From assembly GCF_011074885.1 (NCBI RefSeq), contig NC_054688.1, positions 1,302,001 through 1,366,000 of the forward strand: a DNA stretch of 64,000 nt. Direction: 5' to 3'. A program made the position numbers and the translations under genes. This document shows positions 9,707 to 19,768 of the stretch, in pieces. Each line of letters begins with the position of its first letter. The first letter of the stretch is position 1. This DNA is from Brettanomyces bruxellensis. Its lineage: Eukaryota > Ascomycota > Pichiomycetes > Pichiales > Pichiaceae. The notes under the pieces are model-generated. The model was not told where the DNA came from, ran no database searches, and worked only from the letters and a program-made list of their open reading frames with translations.

Positions 9707-11236
9707 TCACACGCTTTGGTAATGTCCCATACTTAGCGTCAAAATCCACTTAACATTCGTTAACAGGTACTTGCAGGCCTCAGTCCAGTCCTCGTTAGAT
9801 TGACGGGCCGATGGGCAAATGCTGTGCCCCCCAATTTTGTTCTTTGACATTCGAAAAGGAAGTTCGTTTTCAGGACTGATTTTTTTCAACTCATCTGCAA
9901 TTCTCCTGATGACATCTAGAAGAGCCATCATTCCGGCATCTAGTTTATTGTGTGTGAATATTCGGCCAAGTGAGAACTCTCCCACACTGTAAAGATCGAA
10001 AACCTTCTTGAGCTTCTTGTCCGGATCGTTTTTATCCTTTTCAATCCGCTCAATTCGAGATGTCGACCCCATTGGCACGAGAATGTACTCGGGAATGCTA
10101 ATATTCAATATTCGGATGCAAACGGAAAGAAGAAGAACTATATGGCCCAAGGCAGCATTGATTTCATTCCAAGAGATGCTTTTATCGTCGGCTATGCCAA
10201 GCCTGAGCTCGTTTATCCGCCCAACCGGTCCGTCAAACGTAATATCAAATGTATCTGTAAACACATTAGCTTTTCTGAGAGTGTCTAGTTGGTCCATGTT
10301 TGACTGATACATGGATTTTGCTCTTCCTAGATCATCCATGCTGCTTCTGAGCTTCATCTCGTACTCGTTTCTCTGCAGGTAACACTCATTTTCCTTCTTT
10401 TCTACCTCTCCCAACTCCACCTCTGCATCTGTGAGCTCTTTCTTCAACTGCTTTCCCTTTTCCTCGGCCTCTTTGATTTGCTGCAGTAAGCTTTGCTCCT
10501 CCTTCTCTAGTTTCTCGTATTTCTTCAAGTCCTCGGCAGATTTCTCGTTGTTTGGCCCATTTTGCCGCTGCAGTTTTCTCAAAAACTCAACATACATGTT
10601 TTTCTCCTCGGTTAGTTGATTAAGTTTGTTCTCCATCTCTTTGATCATTGCATTGGCACAATCGCTACACACGGGATAGTCTAGCTCGTATTTTGACGAT
10701 ATAATGTTGAACATGTTTGTAAATGTATTCACGCGATCGCTTATTGCGTGCTGATCTTCTATTGTCTGCTGATCTTCTATCGACTGCTTATCCGTCTTGT
10801 GTGTCTTGCTTTTTGAACTTAAAGTTGTCGCTTCACTTTCTTTCGTCCTTTCACCAATTCCAGTATCCTCGTTTTTTGCATCCCTTTCTTCTTTGAGAAC
10901 TACAAACGACCCATCGTCCTCTGTAGAACTATCTATGCCTGCCTGCCTGTTTATCAACGGCTTTCCGTTACTGTTTGCTAACGCTTCATTTAAAAGAGCC
11001 CTTCGTTCTTCGGATATAAAAACCGAATTCGTATCCAAAAACTCGCTTTCATTCCCTTCACTATCATGCCAATCAACACCTGCATACTTTGCACCTTCTG
11101 TAATATTGTTTAGAACACTTTTTGGCCTCTGTGTGTAGTTTGTTGTCAATAATCGTCTTTGGGCATCGCTTATATCTTCAAGAGACTTATCAAGCGTTAA
11201 TGGAAGTTTGCATCGCTGGCAGATATATTCCGGCAT
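9707..11236 (-). CDS. VPS30: Vps30/Atg6 (Beclin 1), PI3-kinase complex subunit
   Basis: 509 residues from the ATG complementary to 11234-11236 (MPEYICQRC). The frame above it reads through a 25-base homopolymer and is leader. Vps30/Atg6 is a shared subunit of the two Vps34 PI3-kinase complexes, acting in autophagy and in endosome-to-vacuole sorting. Visible parts: an N-terminal CxxC (C6, C9) and a later CxxC (YPVCSDC); a Glu/Lys-rich coiled coil (about 215-325); and a C-terminal BARA domain with conserved FDITFDGPVGRINELRLG, SWNEINAALGH, LVPMGSTSRI and KYLLTNVKWIL. Length is close to the S. cerevisiae protein (557). In S. cerevisiae the gene lies close to RNY1, as it does here (about 8 kb). 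Confidence 0.95.
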   Translation of the reverse strand: MPEYICQRCKLPLTLDKSLEDISDAQRRLLTTNYTQRPKSVLNNITEGAKYAGVDWHDSEGNESEFLDTNSVFISEERRALLNEALANSNGKPLINRQAGIDSSTEDDGSFVVLKEERDAKNEDTGIGERTKESEATTLSSKSKTHKTDKQSIEDQQTIEDQHAISDRVNTFTNMFNIISSKYELDYPVCSDCANAMIKEMENKLNQLTEEKNMYVEFLRKLQRQNGPNNEKSAEDLKKYEKLEKEEQSLLQQIKEAEEKGKQLKKELTDAEVELGEVEKKENECYLQRNEYEMKLRSSMDDLGRAKSMYQSNMDQLDTLRKANVFTDTFDITFDGPVGRINELRLGIADDKSISWNEINAALGHIVLLLSVCIRILNISIPEYILVPMGSTSRIERIEKDKNDPDKKLKKVFDLYSVGEFSLGRIFTHNKLDAGMMALLDVIRRIADELKKISPENELPFRMSKNKIGGHSICPSARQSNEDWTEACKYLLTNVKWILTLSMGHYQSV

Positions 11237-11360
11237 TGTGGTGTATTCAATGCTAATATGGTCTGTACCTTTTGGTATGTAATTTTCAATATTGTGTAAC
11301 TTTCCAGTTGTGAGATGTATCGATAGTCCAGGAAAGAGTAGGAATAGATAGAAAGATAAT

Positions 11361-11385
11361 AAAAAAAAAAAAAAAAAAAAAAAAA
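11361..11385. repeat. A25 homopolymer
   Basis: Uninterrupted run of 25 A on the + strand, about 125 bases upstream of the VPS30 start on the minus strand, where it is a poly(dT) promoter tract. Confidence 0.95.
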
Positions 11386-11586
11386 GCATCTCTTATCGCT
11401 TCAAGGATTTCTACTATCTAATTCCAAGATGTGTGAAAAAGAGCAATTGAGCATTAAATGGAATGAGCTTGCTACACAATCATGATGAATTCATCGTAAA
11501 AAGGATTTACAAACCAGCTCAAGAAGAATTTATGAAAATGCAGTAATATGAAAATACAAAACCAACATTTGCAAAAGAATACAACA

Positions 11587-11667
11587 TACAATTAACATTT
11601 ACATAAGATGTAATACAACTAGCATCGACATAAGATGTAATACAACTAACATTTACAAAAAAATAGT
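11587..11667. repeat. 27-bp tandem repeat, three copies
   Basis: Copies at 11587-11613, 11614-11640 and 11641-11667 share TACAACTAACATTTACATAA with few changes; the last copy decays at its right end. Confidence 0.85.
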
Positions 11668-11727
11668 ATCCTCATTAGTACAAAAAAACTGAATTCTCAA
11701 GAATGGAACCGGGCAAAACGTGATATT

Positions 11728-12762
11728 TCATTTGGCATCTATAGAAAATATAATATCACTGTCAGCCTTTGGATCGTATGGCTTCAACAAAAACTTGGAG
11801 AACTTCTTCAAGTTGCTCAAGCCACGGATTTCATTGCCGCACAAAGGCATCTTCACCAAGTGGTAGTCCTCATAAAGCTCATCCATCTGGTCAAGGTACT
11901 TCTTCTGCATTTTCCAACGAGATTTGCATCTCTTGCACTGATCATCATCAGCGAAAAGAAGCTGGTTCACCACTATAGTGTTGACATCCATGTGATACTT
12001 CATCAAGTCCTGGATCAACCTCTCGGTCTCGTATAGGGATAGGAACTCAGATATGCAAACACAAACAAAGGTGGTGAGATCTGGATTCTGGAACTGCTTG
12101 TTGACCTCCGAAACCTCCTCCTTTATCTGTGCAAGCTTTCCGAACAACTCCTGCTTTTGTTCGCCTCCAAGCATGCCCATTAGTGGTCCTAATCTGCCAC
12201 TAATGTCATTAAACTTGTCCAGTAACGTCTCTAGGGTGTGTGGAAGCTGCAAAAAACGAAGCGTGTGTCCTGTTGGTGCTGTATCAAAGATGATGGTCTC
12301 AAATTGCACCTTGCTCTCATCTGGATGCTTCTGCTTCTTGATGTGCTTCAAAACCTCCATAAACGAAAAAGCCTCGTCGATTCCGGGAATCGAACCCGTA
12401 ACCTCAGTCATCACGTTTGTTAGAGGGTCCTGAGGGTTGATTCCCAGCTTGTTGTTGGTGGCAAACTCCTCCAGAGTTCCTGATGGGTCGATTTCCATAC
12501 ATGACAAGTTTGGCAAACCTTCAACAACTCTGGCATCTTTTCCGAACTTTTGGTCAAATGCATCGGAAAGATTGTGTGCAGGATCTGTTGAGATGAGAAG
12601 ATAATTCTTGTCCGGGTGGTTTAGTGCCATCTGGATCGAAATAGATGAGGATGTTGTAGTTTTTCCAACTCCACCTTTACCTCCAACAAATATCCACTTG
12701 AGGGAATCTTCGAGAACCACCTCTTTCAATGATGGCTCGACCACCAGATCTGTGTCTTCCAT
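11728..12762 (-). CDS. GET3: Get3/Arr4 ATPase, tail-anchored protein targeting
   Basis: 344 residues, ATG complementary to 12760-12762. Get3 is a homodimeric cytosolic ATPase that takes tail-anchored proteins from the Get4-Get5-Sgt2 complex and delivers them to Get1-Get2 in the ER membrane. The deviant P-loop [10 protein letters not shown] lies at residues 27-36. The switch I/A-loop [12 protein letters not shown] follows (catalytic Asp near 60). The client-binding methionine-rich region includes GPLMGMLGG, and the zinc-binding dimer cysteines are in CKRC (near 277-280). [15 protein letters not shown] is the switch II block. Length matches S. cerevisiae Get3 (354). One string in the gene (12378-12410) resembles a tRNA T-arm but is ordinary coding sequence. 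Confidence 0.97.
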   Translation of the reverse strand: MEDTDLVVEPSLKEVVLEDSLKWIFVGGKGGVGKTTTSSSISIQMALNHPDKNYLLISTDPAHNLSDAFDQKFGKDARVVEGLPNLSCMEIDPSGTLEEFATNNKLGINPQDPLTNVMTEVTGSIPGIDEAFSFMEVLKHIKKQKHPDESKVQFETIIFDTAPTGHTLRFLQLPHTLETLLDKFNDISGRLGPLMGMLGGEQKQELFGKLAQIKEEVSEVNKQFQNPDLTTFVCVCISEFLSLYETERLIQDLMKYHMDVNTIVVNQLLFADDDQCKRCKSRWKMQKKYLDQMDELYEDYHLVKMPLCGNEIRGLSNLKKFSKFLLKPYDPKADSDIIFSIDAK

Positions 12763-13487
12763 GATTATCTTGCTGTAGAAAAGAGTAGTGTGTGCTTAAT
12801 TAATTGAACAGCTCTTGTGACGAGATGAAAAGAGGCCAAAGTGTAAATCTTGAATCTCAACATTTCGTTGCGATCTTGGCCTTTTAAAAAAGCGGAATAA
12901 AAAATGGCACCGGGATTTTTGGGGGTTCTCATTTGATTTTTTATTTTCTTACGTATTCTCTTCGCGGGTTTATCTGTGCGGTTTGTCTAGAAGGATCTAG
13001 TTGGCAGAAGAAATAATTCAGATGAGATGCCACTAGTTTGAGAAATTGCCATATTACTTCCAATTTAAAGCTCGATTCAGACGAGTGCGTGCCCAAATAT
13101 GGCGTATCTTGCATTTTCTTTGTAGGATTGTATGTTGGCTCGGGTAATTGCTATGCGTTAATCACTATGTGTCAATTACTGTGCGGCAACATACATAAGG
13201 GAATAGTAATTAGACCAATTAGGGCGATACTTCCTGATTTAATAATTGCTTGATTTACAAATCGACTAAACGTCATAGATGGCCAATTGAATGGGTGTTA
13301 CATGCTGTATAGATAAACTATGTATAGCTGCACATCTGATTACATAAGCGTATAGATGGTAATTACGTAACCCATGAATAGTCATTACATAATCCGGCGG
13401 GTTTAGATTACGTAATCACCCGGATGCGACTTGGATAATAATCCCTGGGACCGTTCATACGTGCACTAATTACCTGCGTTAATCAGC
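12763..13487. other. GET3 promoter / CHL1 3' flank
   Basis: 725 bases, AT-rich. It includes two TTACGTAA sites (13363-13370 and 13408-13415), the second inside the perfect 12-bp palindrome GATTACGTAATC, and near-misses (ATTACATAA) between them. A 71-codon frame at 13038-13253 has no recognisable content. Confidence 0.55.
13363..13417. promoter_or_regulatory. Pair of TTACGTAA bZIP-type sites
   Basis: TTACGTAA at 13363-13370 and within GATTACGTAATC at 13406-13417. TTACGTAA is the classic palindrome bound by yeast Yap-family and related bZIP factors. Here the sites lie about 600 bases upstream of GET3 and just past the CHL1 stop, so a role is uncertain. Confidence 0.4.
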
Positions 13488-16181
13488 TCATTTCTCCGCT
13501 GTTCGACCTCTCTTCCCCCTGAAGAACCTTGCCGTTCTCTCGATCGACTTGTCTAAATCGGTACTGCCCGGTATTATTCGTTTTTCAATCCATTGGGACA
13601 ATCCATTTTTCACATTAGCCGTTTGGTATCTGGCGTCTATTAGGAATATTACTGCGTAATCGTTTATATTTCTGATTGCTCTTCCCACAGACTGGTTCAC
13701 GGCCCGCATACAGATGTCCTTGTACAATTCTTTAGCCTTTCTCTTGGCTGTGCTTGCTGTATCTCCGTGCTGTAGGGATTTCCGCTCAATGTATCTGCTT
13801 TTGGCTATTAAATCACCACTTTTAATATTTGGGTATGGGAGTCCAACCATTACCACAGATCTCGCCATGTCATCTGAGAAGTTTATGCCTTCAGACATCT
13901 TTCCACCGACCACAGAAAGAAGAATTGCGCCCTTTTGATCATCCTCGTTGATCTGCGAGCTGTAATCTCGAAGAATTTCGTCCACGTTTGTGCTTCTGGA
14001 CTCCTTGAACACCTTCTTGAACTTTTCTAGCTTCTGGATGGTGTTCAACTTCTGCAAGTGTGCATATACCTGATCCAAGTACTGGTAGCTGGTGAAAAAG
14101 ACAACCACACCTTTAGGAACAGAGGCCGAAATGCGGATTAATGCATCAGCAAGGCCGTTGAGGACGTCTGCCCTATTTCTGGAGCCATAAGTGAACTCCA
14201 TGGCTGTTTCCCCCACTCTGGATATCGTGTATGCCTCCAAGTTCTCATCGGGAATAATGTGGCTGCAGCTAAACGTGTTGATCATGCTTTTGTCAATATA
14301 CGGCACAAGAAAGTCCGTGAAGTTGCTCATTGGCTGCATTGTGCCTCCAGCAAGAAGAACACATCTCGAATCCCGAACCACGTCTGCAAACGGCTCACTT
14401 GGGTCTAGAAGAAGGTAGTTTAAGGTGATTTTATCGACATTTTCGCCGCCTGCATCCTTGTCAACATCGAAAAAGAACTTGCCGCTCTCTGCTGTGTTTG
14501 CCAAAGATGACATAAACGCTCTCACTTTGAAAAGCAATGGGGCGGAAGCCCGCCTGCTCTCCGTTATCTTATCCATGTAGCTCTGGAGCTTAAAGGCGAT
14601 CTTCGAGTTGTTGATGTAGGCTTGGAGAGGGTACACATTGAGAAGATCGCCAGTTGTTCCTGCGAAGATCTCGCTGGCATCAACTTCAGTGCCTGGTTTG
14701 GCTCTAGACCTGTCTATTTCTCGTGCGATGAACTTGCCCACCAAAGAGAGTAGCTTGTAGAGCTTGGAGAGGTTGATGCGGTTTCCGGCATTCATCCTGG
14801 AGAAAAATCGGTGCGTGTAAAGCCTGATGGCACGCCGAACAAGCTTGATTTCGCCAAACGAGATGCTCGAGGAGTTCATGCTGCTTATTGCATCCATTAG
14901 GTTGTGTGCCTCGTCGATAATAACGATGCTGTCGTGTAAATCGATGCCAAGCGAGTCCCTGGTCTCTCTCTGAAGAAGCAACTGGTACGGAAGAGAGATA
15001 ATCTCTGCAACAGGCACTCCTTCTCGAATACTGTAATACGGACAAGCTCTGAGCTCCTCACCTATGCTGGCATAGTCCTCGATGTCGTGGACTGCCGAAA
15101 ATCCCACATCCCGGACCTCATCCATGAGTTCAGCCTCGTTTGGAACGCTTCTTCTAACCATAAACGGGCATGATTCGTCTTTTGGCAGATGCTCCTGGCC
15201 CAATTTATCGTTTTGCGTGTCTTTTTCTCGCTGCAATTTGCTCATCCCACCTCCTCTCTGCATCGAAAGGCACTTCTCATTCATCAGCTGCGCATCTTTC
15301 AACTTCACAACTTCCTCATTCACGCAAAGCTGCTTTCTCGAGCCTAAAGGTAGATACTTGATTTTTTCGTGCACCCCAGATATCGAGGACGGGAAATCAG
15401 TCATCCTCAGCTGTGATGAAAGCTGGCTGAGTTGGGAATGTGTTCTGGATGCAAAGAATATCTTGATTGGTGACTCGTTCATCGCACTGCTGCTCTGGGA
15501 GGGCACTTTCTGGTGTACGGATGTCCGCTGCTCCACCTTCTCGAGGAGATTCTTCACCTCTTGCTCAACTTGCGAGTACTGCTTCTGTATGGAAGATGAA
15601 GCCACAGTTGGTTGTCCAGATTCCACACTGTGGTCCGTGTAATCCTCTGGTGCAAGGTCGTCCATGCTCAAATCTGCACCGCCCGGTTCTTTGCGGCGTT
15701 TTCTCACGAATCGAACACTTCCGCGTGCTTTGTGCATGCCTGGATCCTCGAGACTGCCGGAAATCATCCTTGCACCTTCTTTCTCCAACTGCTCAAGATG
15801 CTTCTCATACTGCCGGGCATCTTGCACCGCCCGCCCCACTATCTTTTCCTCGTATGCCTTCTGGACCCACGCCGGTTCATCATCCTCCTTTGCGCCGAGT
15901 TTTTTCTTGAGTTCTGCGCCTCTTTCCATCTTTTTATACTGTCGTAACCAGCACATTGCCGAACAGATCAAAGAAAGGGTCTTTCCCGTGCCTGTGGGCG
16001 ACTCAAATATGCCAACCTTGTAATCGCCATCGATTGTTTTGTATATTTGCTCCATCAATTGCATTTGCACGTCATACGGCTTTTCGAATGGCTGGTAGAA
16101 CTTTCTTGCTTTAGCATCTTCAATTTTTCCAGTGTGCTTTCTTTCATTGTGGATTTCCACCTGGGTTGTTTGCGGCTGCAT
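13488..16181 (-). CDS. CHL1: Chl1 (DDX11/FANCJ-type) Fe-S DNA helicase
   Basis: 897 residues, ATG complementary to 16179-16181. Chl1 is a superfamily 2 5'-3' DNA helicase that supports sister-chromatid cohesion at the replication fork. The N-terminal FYQPFEKPYDVQMQLM (Q-motif-like) precedes the Walker A ESPTGTGKT (60-68). Four cysteines of the Fe-S cluster appear in LCVN, EKCL, SCPF and ACPYY. The DEAH box reads IDEAHNLMD. Motifs Ia (FFASRTHSQLSQ), IV-V (GVVVFFTSY, SEGINFSDDMAR) and VI (QSVGRAIRN) follow. Length is close to S. cerevisiae Chl1 (861). The gene is divergent from VPH2 across a 480-base interval. Confidence 0.95.
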   Translation of the reverse strand: MQPQTTQVEIHNERKHTGKIEDAKARKFYQPFEKPYDVQMQLMEQIYKTIDGDYKVGIFESPTGTGKTLSLICSAMCWLRQYKKMERGAELKKKLGAKEDDEPAWVQKAYEEKIVGRAVQDARQYEKHLEQLEKEGARMISGSLEDPGMHKARGSVRFVRKRRKEPGGADLSMDDLAPEDYTDHSVESGQPTVASSSIQKQYSQVEQEVKNLLEKVEQRTSVHQKVPSQSSSAMNESPIKIFFASRTHSQLSQLSSQLRMTDFPSSISGVHEKIKYLPLGSRKQLCVNEEVVKLKDAQLMNEKCLSMQRGGGMSKLQREKDTQNDKLGQEHLPKDESCPFMVRRSVPNEAELMDEVRDVGFSAVHDIEDYASIGEELRACPYYSIREGVPVAEIISLPYQLLLQRETRDSLGIDLHDSIVIIDEAHNLMDAISSMNSSSISFGEIKLVRRAIRLYTHRFFSRMNAGNRINLSKLYKLLSLVGKFIAREIDRSRAKPGTEVDASEIFAGTTGDLLNVYPLQAYINNSKIAFKLQSYMDKITESRRASAPLLFKVRAFMSSLANTAESGKFFFDVDKDAGGENVDKITLNYLLLDPSEPFADVVRDSRCVLLAGGTMQPMSNFTDFLVPYIDKSMINTFSCSHIIPDENLEAYTISRVGETAMEFTYGSRNRADVLNGLADALIRISASVPKGVVVFFTSYQYLDQVYAHLQKLNTIQKLEKFKKVFKESRSTNVDEILRDYSSQINEDDQKGAILLSVVGGKMSEGINFSDDMARSVVMVGLPYPNIKSGDLIAKSRYIERKSLQHGDTASTAKRKAKELYKDICMRAVNQSVGRAIRNINDYAVIFLIDARYQTANVKNGLSQWIEKRIIPGSTDLDKSIERTARFFRGKRGRTAEK

Positions 16182-16662
16182 TCAGACGCTCGTGGAGTAT
16201 ATTGTGGGGTGGTTGGAGTGATGTTAGGATGTATTTGAGATGTGTCAAGATATGTGAAGCTGTATTTTGGAGGTGTTAATGTGGCCAAACTGGTAAGGAT
16301 GATAGGCTGATTACGATATGGTTGGTCGCGACTTTTGGGCATGAAGTAATGTCTAGCGGAATAGTGCGGGAAAAAATAAAAAGCCAAGTAAGAAAAATAA
16401 TGAGATGGAGTGGATAGACTTAGTTATTTTATCTTATTTATTGTTTTGTTCCGCTTTGATGTATTTTATCACTTTATACTAACTTTTTTATCATTACTTA
16501 ATTACTTTATCATTACCTTATCATTACTTTATTACTTATCATTACCTTATCATTACTTTATTATATATCATTACTTTATTACTTTATTGCTATATTCATT
16601 ACTTTATTACTTATCATTACTCCATCCACTCCTCTTTTTACATCCACTTTCATACTGATATC
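16182..16662. other. Divergent CHL1/VPH2 promoter region
   Basis: 481 bases shared by two divergent genes. The VPH2-proximal part is an ATTACTTTATC-type tandem repeat (16488-16620). Because the repeat is stop-poor it produces a hydrophobic open frame (16410-16658) that is not a gene. Confidence 0.6.
16488..16620. repeat. AT-rich tandem repeat (TCATTACTT family)
   Basis: Interleaved repeats of TTATCATTACTTTATTACTT and shorter forms, about ten units. It ends about 40 bases before the VPH2 ATG. Confidence 0.8.
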
Positions 16663-17388
16663 ATGACCCAATATACACTTACAAATAGGATACGAACCCT
16701 AATCGAGTCATCCAATATCCCAGATGATGTCAAGAAAGCCATTTTCGTCCGGGGATGGATCACTCACAAGGATTTAATCAAGCTTTATAGAATGCACATC
16801 TTCAAATTAGGCCAATCAAAGGTGAAGCAGGACCACACCTTGCTTGAGTTCATGGCAGGTTCTAGAATATATCGGAAGCCGGTGGTTGCACTGAAAAAGA
16901 CGCGGGAGTTTACAGAGTTGATGGAGAAGTTACGTCTGAAGCAAAAAGAGTTGGATTATCAAAAAATGGTGAATGCAGATCTTGCAAGTGGTGATTTACA
17001 CCGCATGATCGAACTTGAACGTCAAAAGGTAGAGGGAACAGACCACCGTCCTTCAAATGTGGCAAAAGAGGTGAAAAGTCAGCTTTCAACAGTCATAAAT
17101 ATCATGTTCACTACAATATCTGTTGCTTATGCAGTTTGGTACTGGACTGGTTCTTCGACCAACATGAGTCTTGAAGCGAGAGTGCTATGCTCACTACTCT
17201 TCACATTGTTGGCTCTTGTGGCAGAGGTGGTTGTTTTCTCTGGGTATGTTCGAAAAATCCGCATTGCGAGAGTTGAGGAGAGACAGAAGCCTGGAAAGGA
17301 AGTGATTGTGGAGAGTATAAAATTTCAGGATGGAACGCACAGGATGAACAAGGTGAGGAGAAGTGAAAGAAAGATTAAGGGGGAGTGA
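16663..17388 (+). CDS. VPH2: Vph2/Vma12, ER assembly factor for the V-ATPase
   Basis: 241 residues from ATG 16663. Vma12 (Vph2) forms an ER complex with Vma22 that stabilises the Vph1 subunit while the vacuolar H+-ATPase Vo sector is built. Evidence: a soluble N-terminal half with the family pattern LLEFMAGSRIYRKP, then FTELMEKLRLKQKELDYQKMV; two adjacent transmembrane segments (about 145-165 and 173-197); and a basic cytosolic tail (RRSERKIKGE). Length is near the S. cerevisiae protein (215). The call rests on that central motif and topology. Confidence 0.85.
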   Translation: MTQYTLTNRIRTLIESSNIPDDVKKAIFVRGWITHKDLIKLYRMHIFKLGQSKVKQDHTLLEFMAGSRIYRKPVVALKKTREFTELMEKLRLKQKELDYQKMVNADLASGDLHRMIELERQKVEGTDHRPSNVAKEVKSQLSTVINIMFTTISVAYAVWYWTGSSTNMSLEARVLCSLLFTLLALVAEVVVFSGYVRKIRIARVEERQKPGKEVIVESIKFQDGTHRMNKVRRSERKIKGE

Positions 17389-17844
17389 TGAGACGAGAGA
17401 ATACATGATGTTGAGTTATCTTCTGGAATTTAATTAATTGCCGCATACCTGGTTTTGAGTTGGTGTAGGTTTAAATGACTGACTTAGTAATAAAGTAGAA
17501 GCATAAATGAGAAGTATGTGGAGTAAATTAAATGAGAAGTATGTGGAGTAAATTAAATGAGAAGTATGTGGAGTAAATTAAATGAGAAGTATATGGAGTG
17601 TAGTATATGAGAAGTGTATGGACTAAATTAAATCAGAGTATATGGAGTATAGTAAATCAGAGTATATGAATTAAATTAAATCAAAGTATATGGAGTACTT
17701 AATTATATAATTCATGCATGTCTTTTTAGTCCAGGCGAGGTCAAACAGTAATTTTTCAGCGTCTAATTTTTTCTTTCGGCATATCTCCATACCTGAACTT
17801 CTTCATCCCATATCACAAAGACCAGCAATATCAACGTACTACAT
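17389..17844. other. VPH2-GEP3 intergenic
   Basis: 456 bases, largely a 25-bp tandem repeat (17504-17697) followed by an AT-rich promoter stretch for GEP3. Confidence 0.6.
17504..17697. repeat. 25-bp tandem repeat, about eight copies
   Basis: Units contain AAATGAGAAGTATGTGGAGT. The first three are near identical (period 25); later ones drift to AAATCAGAGTATATGGAGT. Confidence 0.85.
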
Positions 17845-19731
17845 ATGATCAGAGGTGGATGGCGTGTGCTAGGTGTGGCCAAAGCAGCTAATTCGATATG
17901 TATAGCGGTGAATATGTCCGTAAGTGGGGGCCTGAGACACGTGATACGGCACTCTCAGGTTGAAAAATCGCATATTTGTGCCGGATGCTTTTACAGGGCA
18001 TTTTCGGCACGTAGGGATGGTGTCAGTGGTGAGGATTGGAGCTTGTTTGGTGGTGGAAAGATCGAGAATTCCTTGTTGCAGGGATCAGGTGGAAAAAAGA
18101 AGATGGGTGGTGGATTGGAGACGAAACATAGAAAGGCTAGTGGTGAACTGAAAAACGAGCAGAAAGGGGATCTAGTTTGCGCATCGTGTGGTGTTGAGCT
18201 GCAGGATACAGACCCCGATGGGGCTGGGTACTACAAAAAAAGGCGTATGGACAAAAACAGCAGAATATTGGACTATTTGGCCTCGGCAAAGGAGAAAATG
18301 GTGCAGGAGAGAGAAAAGATCGTGCTTGGAAAATTCGAGAAACTTGAGGCAGGTATCCAGCTGAAGCCGAAGATGGATGATACGGTGGACCGGAGGGTGT
18401 TCTGTGAGCGGTGTCTTGGCATCATGCATCGGGCGGAGTACGATTTGAAGCCTAGAACCCTCATTTCAGTCCAGGATGTGATGAAAAGCATTCCGGCGGA
18501 TGCAAATGTGGTCAACGTTGTTTCTGCACTTGACTTCCCGCTGGGACTCAGCCGGGCAGTCAACAAGGGTCGCGATCCGTCGAAGTTGTGGTACATTGTG
18601 ACGAAAGCGGACGCTTTTTACTCGGAGAAGGTGCAGCTCGAAAGATTGGGAATTAAGTATTTTCGCGATTCCATCTCTTCTCTTGTTGGTGCAGACCCCA
18701 ACCACGTCTTTCTTGTGTCGGGGAAGCTAGGCTGGAGTACGGAGATGCTTCTAGAAAAGCTTCCGGGTGGGAAAATGTACTTTGTGGGGAGAACAAACAG
18801 TGGAAAAAGCACGTTGGTGCGAACTCTCATATATCGCGATGACCGCACTCTTAACTCGGCCAGCCACTACGGGCCGGGCATATCGAGCATCCCGGGGCTC
18901 ACGGTTGGCCACTTGAAGTACAAAATGAAGCATACGGGGGACATATTGGTGGATACGCCCGGGTTTTGGCCACAGGGTGGCGGGGTGTACAAATACATGC
19001 TAAAGGAACGAATCAGGGAGCTTAGCAAAGTTGCCACGTATGCATCAGCATGCGGAAACCGCTGGAAGACACGCACGCCAAGAATTCTTGGCAAGAAGAT
19101 GTTCAACGGGGCCAGGGTGTACACAATAGGCGGGTTTTTCTACCTCAAACCGCCGGTTGGGGCCGTTATCCGTGTTTTCACCGGAATCCGGGGGCCCGAG
19201 GCTGCTTTTAGGAATATCACGCGTGCTAAGGTGGTCAGCAGCAACCGGAATTCGACCAATGAGGACGACTACTTCGTCAATAAGAAGGCAGCGCTGAATC
19301 TTGTGCGATACGTGATTCCTCCTTTTTACGGTAGCATCGATGTAGTCCTGCGAGATGTGGGGTACTTCATGATTACTCCATGCGGAAAGTTCGGCAACGA
19401 TGACGTTTACGAGGTGTATGTGCCCAAAGGGGTCGAAGTTGTCGTCAGGGAAAGCATCTTTAAGTATTTATACAAAACGAGAAGTTCCAGAGACGAAACT
19501 GGCAACCTACTCTCCAAACGCAACATGCCGCGACGTGGGGTTCCTGTGCTCCGAAAGGTGCCTTCTCACAAGCTGATTTTCACCTCTTTGTACCGCGTTC
19601 CGAAGGAAATGCCCCATATGGAGGCTGCAATGACTGTTGTTCCGAATTACGAGTTTATGGAACATTTCGACACTCAGAATACCGAGGCCACGTATCCAAA
19701 CACTTACTGGAAGATGCCCAAGCTAGATTAG
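17845..19731 (+). CDS. GEP3: Gep3/Mtg3, circularly permuted mitochondrial GTPase (YqeH type)
   Basis: 628 residues from ATG 17845. Gep3/Mtg3 is a mitochondrial YqeH-family GTPase implicated in small-subunit (15S rRNA) ribosome assembly. The N-terminus is Arg-rich and acid-poor, as in a presequence. Zinc-type cysteine pairs are at C112/C115 (CASCG) and C187/C190 (CERC). The G motifs come in the permuted order of this family: G4 TKAD (253-256) precedes G1 GRTNSGKST (315-323), the G2 region (PGISSIPGLT, 344-353) and G3 DTPG (370-373). A C-terminal domain of about 220 residues follows. The protein is longer than S. cerevisiae Gep3 (556), mostly through the N-terminal region. In S. cerevisiae the gene is next to NOC2; here NOC2 is 16 kb away. 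Confidence 0.92.
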   Translation: MIRGGWRVLGVAKAANSICIAVNMSVSGGLRHVIRHSQVEKSHICAGCFYRAFSARRDGVSGEDWSLFGGGKIENSLLQGSGGKKKMGGGLETKHRKASGELKNEQKGDLVCASCGVELQDTDPDGAGYYKKRRMDKNSRILDYLASAKEKMVQEREKIVLGKFEKLEAGIQLKPKMDDTVDRRVFCERCLGIMHRAEYDLKPRTLISVQDVMKSIPADANVVNVVSALDFPLGLSRAVNKGRDPSKLWYIVTKADAFYSEKVQLERLGIKYFRDSISSLVGADPNHVFLVSGKLGWSTEMLLEKLPGGKMYFVGRTNSGKSTLVRTLIYRDDRTLNSASHYGPGISSIPGLTVGHLKYKMKHTGDILVDTPGFWPQGGGVYKYMLKERIRELSKVATYASACGNRWKTRTPRILGKKMFNGARVYTIGGFFYLKPPVGAVIRVFTGIRGPEAAFRNITRAKVVSSNRNSTNEDDYFVNKKAALNLVRYVIPPFYGSIDVVLRDVGYFMITPCGKFGNDDVYEVYVPKGVEVVVRESIFKYLYKTRSSRDETGNLLSKRNMPRRGVPVLRKVPSHKLIFTSLYRVPKEMPHMEAAMTVVPNYEFMEHFDTQNTEATYPNTYWKMPKLD

Positions 19732-19768
19732 TGTGTGCTGAGTGTTTAGTAGCTTGCTTGTATTGGTT

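Larger units (their letters stand above)
11237..11727. other. VPS30 promoter / GET3 3' flank
   Basis: 491 bases holding a 25-base A run (11361-11385; T in the VPS30 sense) and a three-copy 27-bp tandem repeat near the GET3 end. No coding frame is supported. Confidence 0.6.

Noticed and set aside
12378..12410. tRNA-like string (GGGAATCGAACCCG) suggesting a minus-strand T-arm
   Set aside because: It lies inside GET3 and encodes conserved residues ([11 protein letters not shown]); no acceptor stem or anticodon arm fits.
16410..16658. 82-codon Leu/Tyr-rich frame before VPH2
   Set aside because: Product of the ATTACTTTATC repeat, and not in frame with VPH2.
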